Positions 1 through 5,290 of a DNA stretch of 5,290 bases are shown piece by piece. The notes below the pieces were generated by a model, which did no database searches, was not told where the DNA came from, and was given only the letters and a program-made list of their open reading frames with translations. The DNA comes from Actinomycetes bacterium (GTDB lineage: Bacteria; Actinomycetota; Actinomycetes; Mycobacteriales; Micromonosporaceae), in the NCBI GenBank assembly GCA_023437285.1, contig JAEZGP010000571.1, positions 1 through 5,290 on the forward strand, in the 5' to 3' direction. Both the position numbers and the translations under genes were made by a program. Position 1 is the stretch's first letter. Each line of letters opens with the position of its first letter.

Positions 1-21
1 GCACCGGGCAACACCCGGTGC
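1..21. promoter_or_regulatory. Perfect intercistronic stem-loop
   Basis: GCACCGGG (1-8) and CCCGGTGC (14-21) are exact reverse complements around a 5-base loop, CAACA. The hairpin ends 35 bases before the ATPase start at 57. No T-run follows, so it does not look like a classical intrinsic terminator. In sugar ABC operons a hairpin between the binding-protein gene and the membrane/ATPase genes often stabilises the upstream mRNA or lowers downstream expression. That role is inferred here, because the upstream gene lies outside the window. Confidence 0.5.
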
Positions 22-46
22 GGCGCGGCGCCACGAGAGGTGAGGG

Positions 47-51
47 GGAGG
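47..51 (+). promoter_or_regulatory. Ribosome binding site of the ATPase gene
   Basis: GGAGG sits 5 bases before the GTG at 57, inside the purine run AGGGGGAGG (43-51). It decides the start: the in-frame GTG at 18 lies inside the right arm of the 1-21 hairpin and has no comparable site, and the extra 13 residues it would add are charged and unlike the family N-terminus. Confidence 0.7.
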
Positions 52-56
52 CGAAC

Positions 57-851
57 GTGACATCCGAGGACGTGCCGCTGCTCGAACTGCGAGGGCTGCG
101 CAAGAGCTTCGGCCCGGTACAGGTCCTGCGCGACGTGGACTTCGCCGTCAACGCCGGCGCGGTCACCGCGCTCGTGGGCGACAACGGCGCCGGAAAGTCC
201 ACGCTGGTCAAATGCATCAGCGGCATCTACGGCCACGATTCGGGCGAGTTCCTGTTCGAGGGCCGGCCGGTGACCATCCACGGGCCGCGTGATGCCGCCG
301 CCCTCGGCATCGAGATCGTCTACCAGGACCTCGCGCTCTGCGACAACCTGGACATCGTGCAGAACATGTTCCTGGGCCGCGAGCGCCGCGCCGGCCTCGT
401 CCTCGACGACGACACGATGGAGCAGCTTGCCGCCAAGACACTGGCGGACCTCGCCGTGCGTACCGTGACGAACGTGCGCCAGCGGGTGTCGAGCCTGTCC
501 GGCGGCCAGCGACAGACCGTGGCGATCGCCAAGGCCGTGCTGTGGAACAGCCGGGTGGTCATCCTCGACGAGCCGACCGCCGCGCTGGGCGTCGCACAGA
601 CCGCGCAGGTGCTGGAGCTGGTGCGCCGGCTCGCCGACAGCGGCCTGGCGGTGGTACTTATCTCGCACAACATGAACGATGTCTTCGCGGTCGCCGACCG
701 CATCGCCGCGCTGTACCTGGGCCGCATGGTGGCGCAGGTGAAGGCCAGCGAAGTCACGCACGCGCAGGTCGTGGAGCTGATCACGGCCGGCCGAAGCGGC
801 AACCTGGGACTGGAGCCCGAGACCGGGTCCTCGAACGGAGTGGCGGAATGA
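57..851 (+). CDS. Sugar ABC transporter ATP-binding protein (CUT2, single-domain FrcA/XylG type)
   Basis: This is the cytoplasmic ATPase that powers sugar import with the permease encoded next. The 264-residue protein from the GTG at 57 shows a complete nucleotide-binding domain: an aromatic A-loop residue F18, Walker A GDNGAGKST (41-49), Q-loop Q90, signature LSGGQRQ (147-153), Walker B VVILDEP (167-173) and the switch histidine H204. The segment around YQDLALCDNLDIVQN (89-103) is typical of the ribose/xylose/fructose branch. RbsA and E. coli XylG carry two fused ATPase domains of about 500 residues; this one has a single domain with all catalytic motifs intact, so it presumably works as a homodimer, as in FrcA. 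The last 20 or so residues are low-complexity. The stop overlaps the permease start (ATGA, 848-851), implying translational coupling. The family is certain; xylose as the substrate is inferred from the permease. Confidence 0.93.
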   Translation: MTSEDVPLLELRGLRKSFGPVQVLRDVDFAVNAGAVTALVGDNGAGKSTLVKCISGIYGHDSGEFLFEGRPVTIHGPRDAAALGIEIVYQDLALCDNLDIVQNMFLGRERRAGLVLDDDTMEQLAAKTLADLAVRTVTNVRQRVSSLSGGQRQTVAIAKAVLWNSRVVILDEPTAALGVAQTAQVLELVRRLADSGLAVVLISHNMNDVFAVADRIAALYLGRMVAQVKASEVTHAQVVELITAGRSGNLGLEPETGSSNGVAE

Positions 852-2086
852 CCAACGCGGGCACTACGCAGCCGGTCAGCTCGCTGGCCGCGCACGCCAC
901 GGCGTACTGGCGCCGGGTGCGGGGCGGCGATATGGGCGCGCTGCCGGCCGTACTCGGGATTCTGGTCCTGGTTGTTGGGTTTTCCCTCGCGCGGCCCGTG
1001 TTCTTTTCGGCGACCAACTTCGCCAACCTGTTGTTCCAGGGCGCGGCGGTCACCGTCATCGCGATGGGCCTGATCTTCGTGCTGCTGCTCGGCGAGATCG
1101 ACCTGTCGGCCGGCTACACCAGCGGCGTGTGCGCGTCGCTGGCCGCTGTCCTGATGCTCGATCAGCACATGCCGTGGTACTACGCGATCGCCACCGCGCT
1201 GGTGACCGGGGTCGTCACCGGCCTCGTGCTGGGCACACTGGTGTCCAAAGTAGGCATTCCCTCGTTCGTGGTCACGCTCGCGGCGTTCCTGTCGTTCCAG
1301 GGTGTGCTGCTGCTCATCGTGAAGCAGGGCCAGATCATCCCGATCCAGGACGCGACCATCCTGAAGATCGGCAACAACAACCTGCCGATCTGGGCCGGCT
1401 GGGTGTTCTACGCGGTGTCGGTCGGCGGGTACGCGGCGGTGCAGCTCTACCGCACGCTGCGGCGCTCCGCCAAGGGCCTGGTCCGCGACCCGATGAGCCT
1501 GGTCGCCCTGCGCATCGCGGCGGTCGCGATCGCCGGTGGGGTGGCCGTCTACATCCTCAACCTGGAGCGCTCGTTCAACCCGGCGCGCACCTCCCTGAAG
1601 GGCGTGCCGATCGTCGTGCCCATCGTGCTGATCCTGCTCGTCGTGCTGACCTTCGTGCTGAGCCGCACGACGTACGGCCTGCACATGTACGCGGTCGGCG
1701 GCAACGTGGAGGCGGCCCGCCGCGCCGGCATCGCCACCGATCGCCTGCGGGTCAGCGCGTTCGTGATCTGCTCGACGCTGGCCGCGATCGGCGGCATCAT
1801 CGCGGCGTCGCGCGACAACTCGGTGAGCCCCACGACGGGCGGCAGCAACGTGCTGCTCTACGCCGTCGGTGCGGCCGTCATCGGCGGCACCAGCCTCTTC
1901 GGCGGCAAGGGACGGGTGCTCGACGCCGTCCTCGGTGGCGCGGTCGTGGCGATCATCGACAACGGCATGAACCTGCTGACCGACAAGGCGTGGATCAAGT
2001 ACGTCGTCACGGGCCTGGTCCTGCTGACGGCTGCCGGCGTGGACGCGCTGTCCCGGCGGCGCGCGGCGGCCCGCGGCCTAAGCTAG
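848..2086 (+). CDS. xylH: Sugar ABC transporter permease, XylH type (BPD_transp_2 family)
   Basis: This integral membrane protein forms the sugar channel of a CUT2 importer and presumably acts as a homodimer with the preceding ATPase and an unseen binding protein. It has 412 residues, close to E. coli XylH (393). Hydrophobic segments run at about 33-50, 64-84, 92-105, 112-133, 137-158, 181-201, 220-237, 253-272, 302-321, 335-347, 356-371 and 384-398. Family motifs are GEIDLSAG (82-89), the cytoplasmic ATPase-contact loop AVGGNVEAARRAGI (282-295) and GGTSLFGGKG (346-355). The stretch from about 181 to 255, with a basic loop (RTLRRSAKGL) between two membrane segments, is the extra region I recall from XylH and not from RbsC. 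The C-terminus (DNGMNLL, then a WxxYxV segment and a basic tail) also matches XylH. The ATG at 848 has GGAG 7 bases upstream (837-840). Xylose-type specificity is likely but not proven. Confidence 0.92.
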   Translation: MTNAGTTQPVSSLAAHATAYWRRVRGGDMGALPAVLGILVLVVGFSLARPVFFSATNFANLLFQGAAVTVIAMGLIFVLLLGEIDLSAGYTSGVCASLAAVLMLDQHMPWYYAIATALVTGVVTGLVLGTLVSKVGIPSFVVTLAAFLSFQGVLLLIVKQGQIIPIQDATILKIGNNNLPIWAGWVFYAVSVGGYAAVQLYRTLRRSAKGLVRDPMSLVALRIAAVAIAGGVAVYILNLERSFNPARTSLKGVPIVVPIVLILLVVLTFVLSRTTYGLHMYAVGGNVEAARRAGIATDRLRVSAFVICSTLAAIGGIIAASRDNSVSPTTGGSNVLLYAVGAAVIGGTSLFGGKGRVLDAVLGGAVVAIIDNGMNLLTDKAWIKYVVTGLVLLTAAGVDALSRRRAAARGLS

Positions 2087-2095
2087 CGCGGGCAC

Positions 2096-3274
2096 ATGCG
2101 GGCCGGTCCCACCCAGGAGGACATCCGTCGACACAACCTCGGGGCGCTCCTGCGCTACGTGCACGTACGCGGGCCGACGTCCCGTGCGGAACTGACCACG
2201 TCGCTCGGGCTCAACCGCAGCACGATCGGCGCGCTCACCGCCGACCTGGCGGCGGCCGGGCTGGTCACCGAGGAACTGCCGCGCGACCATGGCCGCACGG
2301 GGCGGCCCTCCCTGGTCGTACGTCCCGAGCACGAGCGGGTCTACGCGTACGCCTTCAGCGTCGAGGTGGACCGGCTCACCGCCGCCCGGGTGGGCCTGGG
2401 CGGGAAGGTGCTCGATCGCCGTGAGGTGCCGCGTTCGGCCGACGTGGTAGGTCCGCTGGTGGAGTTCGTCCGGGAGACGGAGGCGTCCGTCGGGGACGGT
2501 ACCGCGTGCGTGGGCAGCGGGGCGGCCGTCAGCGCGATGGCCCGCCACGACGACGGCCGGGTCTACCTGGGCGACGCCGCCGTGCTGGGGGAGTCGCTCG
2601 CCGCCGGGCTCGACGACGCGCTGGCCGGTTCGCGTACGTCAACCCCGCCCGTGGCGGTGCGCAACGTCGCCGACCTGGCCGCGCTCGCGGAACACACGCG
2701 CGGCGTGGCGGCCGGTTGCGACAACGTCATCTACCTGCACGGCGACGCGGGCATCGGCGGCGGGATCATCGCGGGCGGCCGAGCGGTCACCGGGCATGGC
2801 GGCCACGGCGGCGAGGTCGGCCACATGGTGGTCAACCCGGAGGGCCGCGCGTGCGGTTGCGGTTCGTGGGGCTGCTGGGAGACGGAAATCGGGGAGTACG
2901 CCCTGCTGCGCGCCGCCGACCGCGACGGTTGGGGCCGGCCGGTCGTGGCCGACGTGGTGGACGCCGCCCGGCGCGGTGACGTGGTGGCCCAGGCGGCGAC
3001 GCGTCAGGTGGGCCGGTGGCTGGGTTTCGGGGTAGCGAACCTGGTGAATATCATCAACCCCGAGATGGTGATCTTCGGTGGTTCGTTGCGCGAGGTGTAC
3101 CTCGCCTCGGCCGCGCAGGTGCGCGAGCGGCTGACCCGCATGGCGTTGCCCGCCTGCCGCGAGCACGTCCGGCTGCGTACGCCCAACCTGGGCGACGACG
3201 CCCCGCTGTTCGGCGCGGCCGAGCTGGCGTTCGAACGGTTGCTGGCCGACCCGCTCGACGCCGCGACGCCATGA
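2096..3274 (+). CDS. ROK-family transcriptional regulator (XylR/NagC type)
   Basis: This is a predicted sugar-responsive repressor, probably of the transport operon that contains it. The 392-residue protein has an N-terminal winged helix-turn-helix (about 12-60: TSRAELTTSLGLNRSTIGAL, then a wing ending at RTGRPS, 67-72) and a C-terminal ROK domain (about 80-385). The ROK zinc motif is complete: H243, then CGCGSWGC with C253, C255 and C260, followed by E262. The EVGH motif (240-243) that contacts sugar is kept. Kinase features are lost: the usual NDAN is NVAD (190-193), with valine replacing the catalytic aspartate, and no DxGGT phosphate loop is visible near residue 88. It should therefore bind sugar without phosphorylating it. 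ATG 2096 is the only possible start before the HTH in this frame, since a stop ends at 2086. No good Shine-Dalgarno is visible, so translation is probably coupled to the permease. The effector is unknown; xylose is a guess from context. Confidence 0.9.
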   Translation: MRAGPTQEDIRRHNLGALLRYVHVRGPTSRAELTTSLGLNRSTIGALTADLAAAGLVTEELPRDHGRTGRPSLVVRPEHERVYAYAFSVEVDRLTAARVGLGGKVLDRREVPRSADVVGPLVEFVRETEASVGDGTACVGSGAAVSAMARHDDGRVYLGDAAVLGESLAAGLDDALAGSRTSTPPVAVRNVADLAALAEHTRGVAAGCDNVIYLHGDAGIGGGIIAGGRAVTGHGGHGGEVGHMVVNPEGRACGCGSWGCWETEIGEYALLRAADRDGWGRPVVADVVDAARRGDVVAQAATRQVGRWLGFGVANLVNIINPEMVIFGGSLREVYLASAAQVRERLTRMALPACREHVRLRTPNLGDDAPLFGAAELAFERLLADPLDAATP

Positions 3275-3282
3275 TGCGTTTC

Positions 3283-3310
3283 CTGCAAATATAGATGACT
3301 TTCGTAACCT
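3283..3310 (+). promoter_or_regulatory. Possible promoter of the glycosyltransferase gene
   Basis: The gap after the ROK gene has an AT-rich stretch (about 3278-3326) that stands out in this GC-rich window. One reading is a -35-like CTGCAA (3283-3288), 16 bases, and a -10-like TAACCT (3305-3310). An alternative -10 is TATAGAT (3290-3296). The -35 match is poor (3 of 6), so the exact boxes are uncertain. The stretch itself, the 113-base gap and the strong ribosome site downstream support a separate transcript for the glycosyltransferase. Confidence 0.3.
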
Positions 3311-3342
3311 GTACGCCATATCGCCTCGCTACCGTTCGTGCT

Positions 3343-3371
3343 GGACGCGTCACTGGGGACGCGTCGACGCG
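3343..3371. promoter_or_regulatory. Paired palindromes in the glycosyltransferase leader (operator or hairpin)
   Basis: GGACGCGTC occurs twice in direct order (3343-3351 and 3357-3365). Its core GACGCGTC is self-complementary, so the two copies can also pair with each other as an 8-bp stem with a 6-base loop (3344-3351 with 3358-3365). The second copy overlaps a perfect 12-bp palindrome, CGCGTCGACGCG (3360-3371), which ends 2 bases before the ribosome site. Two boxes centred 14 bp apart in a leader suggest a protein operator or a translation-modulating RNA hairpin. Which one, and the binding protein, cannot be told from sequence. Confidence 0.4.
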
Positions 3372-3373
3372 CG

Positions 3374-3379
3374 AAAGGA
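3374..3379 (+). promoter_or_regulatory. Ribosome binding site of the glycosyltransferase gene
   Basis: AAAGGA lies 8 bases before the ATG at 3388. It favours this start over the in-frame ATG at 3295, which has no ribosome site, sits in the AT-rich promoter-like stretch and would add 31 residues translated from the palindromic leader. Confidence 0.65.
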
Positions 3380-3387
3380 CCAAGGCG

Positions 3388-4791
3388 ATGTTGACTGAGC
3401 AGGCCACCGCGAACCCGGCGGACCGCGAGGCGCTGGAGAGCCTGATCGGCCCGGAGCGGGCGGCACGGCTGCGGGAGGCGGCCGACGCCATCAAGGAGCG
3501 GCTCGGTGACGGAGGCACCCTGTGGCACGTGAACTCCACCGGCGCCGGCGGGGGTGTGGCCGAGATGCTGCACACCGTCATTCCCCTCTATCGCAGTCTC
3601 GGGGTTCCGGCGAGGTGGGCGGTCATCGGCGGCGATGACCGCTTTTTTTCGATCACCAAGCGGCTCTACGGCGCCCTGTACGGCAGCATCGGCGACGGCG
3701 GCCCGCTCGGTGACGCCGAACGCGCCGACTACCTGGCCAACCTCACCGCCGTGGCCGACGCGTTCCGCGAGCTGCTCAGCCCCGACGACATCGTCATCCT
3801 GCACGACTTCCAGACCACCGGACTGATCGACCTGCTCGGCAAGGACGTCGCCGCGATGTACTGGCGCTGCCACGTCGGCGTCGACGAGCAGACCGAGGCC
3901 TCGACCCTCGGCTGGGACTTCCTCACCCCGCTGCTCGACCACGCCGACGGGCTGATCTTCTCGGTCGACTGGCACGTACCGCCGCGCCTGCGCGAGCGGC
4001 CCGTCACGATCCTGCCGCCGTTCGTCGCGCCGTTCATCGCCAAGAACCGCGAACTCGACCCCGACGTCATCGCCACCGCACTGGCCCGCTGCGGCCTGTC
4101 CGCCGGGCCCGCCCCGACCGAACCAACCACAGTGGACCTCGGTGGCCGGAAGGTCCACCTGAACCACGCCGCCACCGTCGTGTCCGTCGGCCCGCCCGAA
4201 CCCGGTCAGCCCATCGCCGCGCAGATCTCCCGCTGGGACCGGCTCAAGGACATGCACGGCGTACTCGCCGCCTTCACCACGTTCGTACCCGAGGGCTACC
4301 TCGCCCTCGTCGGCCCCGACCCGGCGAGCATCCCCGACGACATCGAGCAGGGCGTCTGGTTCCAGCGCTGCGTCACCGACTGGCAGGCCCTGCCGCCCGC
4401 CGTACGAGCCCGCGTGGCCCTCATCTGCCTGCCCATGGCTGACCTGAGCGAAAACGCCGTACTGGTCAACGCCATCCAGCGGGCCGCCACCACGGTCACC
4501 CAGAAGAGCCTCGTGGAGGGCTTCGGCCTCACGGTCGCCGAGGCCATGCTCAAGTCGCGCGTCGTCGTCGCCAGCGCCGTCGGCGGCATCCGCGCGCAGA
4601 TCACCCACGGCGACACCGGCCTGCTCGTCGAGGACCCCACGGACCTGGCCACGTTCGGCTCCCTGGTGACCACCGCGCTCGCCGACACCCCCGAAAACCA
4701 CACCATGGGCGTACGCGCAAGAGAACGCGTCCTGACGTCCTTCCTCCCCGACCGCGAAATAGTCACCACCGCCGACATGATCACCCCCTAA
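3388..4791 (+). CDS. GT-B glycosyltransferase, TreT-like (trehalose glycosyltransferring synthase family)
   Basis: The 467-residue protein has no signal peptide or membrane segment, so it is cytoplasmic. Its motifs follow TreT, which joins NDP-glucose and glucose into trehalose: an N-terminal LIGPER helix region (19-24), the glycine-rich loop HVNSTGAGGGVAEM (47-60), GGDDRFFSITK (81-91), HDFQT (139-143), WRCHV (159-163), PPFVAPFIAKNREL (210-223), donor-site SRWDRLKD (281-288), NAIQRA (361-366) and the GT4 E-x7-E motif EGFGLTVAE (E377 and E385), then AVGGI (397-401). It is about 50 residues longer than archaeal TreT as I recall it; much of the excess is a linker rich in Pro, Gly and Thr at about 236-277, between the two Rossmann domains. 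It follows the ROK gene on the same strand but appears to have its own promoter. The GT4 family is secure and TreT the best relative. The acceptor and donor are not shown, so another glucosyl disaccharide product is possible. Confidence 0.82.
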   Translation: MLTEQATANPADREALESLIGPERAARLREAADAIKERLGDGGTLWHVNSTGAGGGVAEMLHTVIPLYRSLGVPARWAVIGGDDRFFSITKRLYGALYGSIGDGGPLGDAERADYLANLTAVADAFRELLSPDDIVILHDFQTTGLIDLLGKDVAAMYWRCHVGVDEQTEASTLGWDFLTPLLDHADGLIFSVDWHVPPRLRERPVTILPPFVAPFIAKNRELDPDVIATALARCGLSAGPAPTEPTTVDLGGRKVHLNHAATVVSVGPPEPGQPIAAQISRWDRLKDMHGVLAAFTTFVPEGYLALVGPDPASIPDDIEQGVWFQRCVTDWQALPPAVRARVALICLPMADLSENAVLVNAIQRAATTVTQKSLVEGFGLTVAEAMLKSRVVVASAVGGIRAQITHGDTGLLVEDPTDLATFGSLVTTALADTPENHTMGVRARERVLTSFLPDREIVTTADMITP

Positions 4792-4837
4792 CACCTCACC
4801 CCACCCTCGCCCGCTCGCCCGCCCCGCCCGCCCCCTC
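4792..4837 (+). other. C-rich, G-poor tract after the glycosyltransferase stop
   Basis: Of these 46 bases, 33 are C, 4 T, 3 A and 6 G. From 4809 the Gs recur at steps of 4, 4, 4, 5 and 4 bases, giving a CCCG-like rhythm. A C-rich, G-poor and probably unstructured RNA just after a stop codon resembles a Rho loading site; a slippage-derived simple repeat is the other reading. Strand composition flips sharply at 4838, where the G-rich repeat array begins. Confidence 0.35.
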
Positions 4838-4842
4838 GGACG

Positions 4843-4898
4843 GTTTGGACAGTTCCGCGTGTAATGGCCGCCCGGATAACACGCGAAACTGTCCAAAC
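4843..4898. repeat. Long palindrome of repeat unit 1
   Basis: The left arm (4843-4862) starts GTTTGGACAGTT and the right arm (4879-4898) ends AACTGTCCAAAC. They pair as 12 bp, a C-A mismatch (4855 with 4886), then 7 bp, leaving a 16-base loop (4863-4878). It is the first strong hairpin after the glycosyltransferase gene and could act as a terminator or 3' mRNA barrier, although no U-run follows. Confidence 0.85.
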
Positions 4899-4991
4899 AG
4901 CGGGCTACGGCGGGGCGGGCGGTCCCGGAAGTGGGCGGCGTGCGCGTGCTGGGCGGGGGCGCGCGCCGGAACCCGTGTCCGCTTGGGGACA

Positions 4992-5047
4992 GTTTGGACA
5001 GTTGCGCGTGTAATGGCCGCCGGGATAACACGCGGAACTGTCCAAAC
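4992..5047. repeat. Long palindrome of repeat unit 2
   Basis: The arms 4992-5011 and 5028-5047 pair as 12 bp, a G-G mismatch (5004 with 5035), then 7 bp, around a 16-base loop (5012-5027). The loop differs from that of unit 1 by one base. Confidence 0.85.
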
Positions 5048-5140
5048 AGGGGGCTACGGCGGGGGCGGCGGTCCCGGAAGTGGGCGGCGTGCGCGTCCTG
5101 GGCGGGGGCGTGCGCCGGAACCCGTGCCCGCTTGGGGACA

Positions 5141-5196
5141 GTTTGGACAGTTGCGTGTGTAACAGCGGCCTGGATAACACGCGGAACTGTCCAAAC
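5141..5196. repeat. Long palindrome of repeat unit 3
   Basis: The arms 5141-5160 and 5177-5196 pair as 12 bp, a G-G mismatch (5153 with 5184), then 7 positions of which one is a G-U wobble (5156 with 5181). The 16-base loop (5161-5176) has four substitutions relative to unit 2, yet its length and the stem are unchanged. Confidence 0.85.
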
Positions 5197-5290
5197 AGGG
5201 GGCTACGGCGGGGGCGGTCCCGGAAGTGGGCGGCGTGCGCGTCCTGGGCGGGGGCGCGCGCCGGGCCCCGTGTCCGCGTGGGGACAGTTT

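Larger units (their letters stand above)
4838..5290. repeat. Tandem array of an about 149-bp palindrome-bearing unit
   Basis: Three complete units (4838-4986, 4987-5135, 5136-5281; 149, 149 and 146 bases) and the first 9 bases of a fourth (5282-5290, cut by the window edge) follow head to tail. Hand alignment gives 9 differences between units 1 and 2, and about 10 substitutions plus one 3-base deletion between units 2 and 3. Each unit starts with GGAC(A/G)GTTTGGACAGTT, forms a long hairpin, and continues into a G-rich stretch that includes GGGCTACGGC, TCCCGGAAGTGGGCGGCGTG and a GGGCGGGGGCG block. Unit lengths leave remainder 2 on division by 3, so reading frames change from copy to copy and the array is very unlikely to encode protein. 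The left boundary is sharp at GGAC, 46 bases after the glycosyltransferase stop. The right boundary is not in the window. I do not recognise the family. Confidence 0.93.

Noticed and set aside
18..56. Earlier GTG start for the ATPase
   Set aside because: The GTG at 57 has GGAGG 5 bases upstream; the one at 18 lies within a hairpin arm and lacks a site.
320..1684. Minus-strand open frame of 454 codons
   Set aside because: Antisense to the ATPase and permease genes, rich in His, Gln, Arg and Asp, with no family features; the + strand genes carry clear motifs.
1129..2424. Plus-strand open frame of 431 codons overlapping permease and ROK genes
   Set aside because: An Arg/Pro/His-rich translation in the wrong frame; the overlapping genes have recognised domains.
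3295..3387. Earlier ATG start for the glycosyltransferase
   Set aside because: No ribosome site, located in promoter-like sequence; ATG 3388 has AAAGGA at good spacing.
4902..4935. G-quadruplex in the G-rich part of repeat unit 1
   Set aside because: G-runs of 3 or more exist but the loops are about 7, 1 and 13 bases, the last too long for a confident call, and spacing is worse in the other units.
3004..5031. Minus-strand open frame of 675 codons
   Set aside because: It runs antisense through the glycosyltransferase, ROK 3' end and repeats. Its protein is low-complexity (Gly, Arg, Asp, Val) with no motif, typical of stop-poor antisense frames in high-GC DNA.
4845..5180. Small open frames in the repeat array (105 codons on +, 91 codons on -)
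   Set aside because: Unit lengths of 149 and 146 shift the frame at each copy, so the peptides are not conserved between units; composition is Gly/Arg/Pro-rich and no ribosome site was seen.
4838..5290. CRISPR array, integron attC sites or replication iterons
   Set aside because: Spacers are near-identical between units, so not CRISPR. Ends lack the RYYYAAC/GTTRRRY pattern, so not attC. CTGTCCAAA matches the actinomycete DnaA box TTGTCCACA at only 7 of 9 bases and no replication gene is in view.

Overview
The window is high-GC DNA (around 70 % by eye). Its genes are tightly packed, with GTG/ATG starts and GGAG-type ribosome sites, which points to an actinomycete; a Micromonosporaceae-like or Streptomyces-like host is a guess from protein style only. 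All convincing genes lie on the + strand.

Positions 1-3274 hold the downstream part of a sugar-uptake operon. It opens with a perfect stem-loop at the left edge (1-21). Then come a single-domain ABC ATPase (57-851), a XylH-type membrane permease (848-2086, overlapping the ATPase stop by 4 bases) and a ROK-family transcriptional regulator (2096-3274, 9 bases after the permease). The substrate-binding protein such a system needs is not in the window and probably lies just upstream. By family, the three proteins form a CUT2 (xylose/ribose/fructose-type) importer with its sugar-sensing repressor.

After a 113-base gap that is relatively AT-rich at first and then carries palindromes, a separate gene (3388-4791) encodes a GT-B glycosyltransferase of the TreT (trehalose glycosyltransferring synthase) type. 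It probably has its own promoter. If the family call holds, imported sugar and trehalose-like disaccharide synthesis could be linked, but this is inference from proximity.

Positions 4792-5290 hold no gene. A 46-base C-rich tract follows the glycosyltransferase stop, then a tandem array of an about 149-base unit (149, 149, 146 bases and the start of a fourth copy cut by the window edge). Each complete unit carries a long imperfect palindrome: a 12-bp stem, one mismatch always at the same place, a 7-bp stem and a 16-base loop. The stems are kept while the loops vary, and the unit length is not a multiple of three, so the array looks structural or regulatory rather than coding. It is the least explained and most interesting part of the window.
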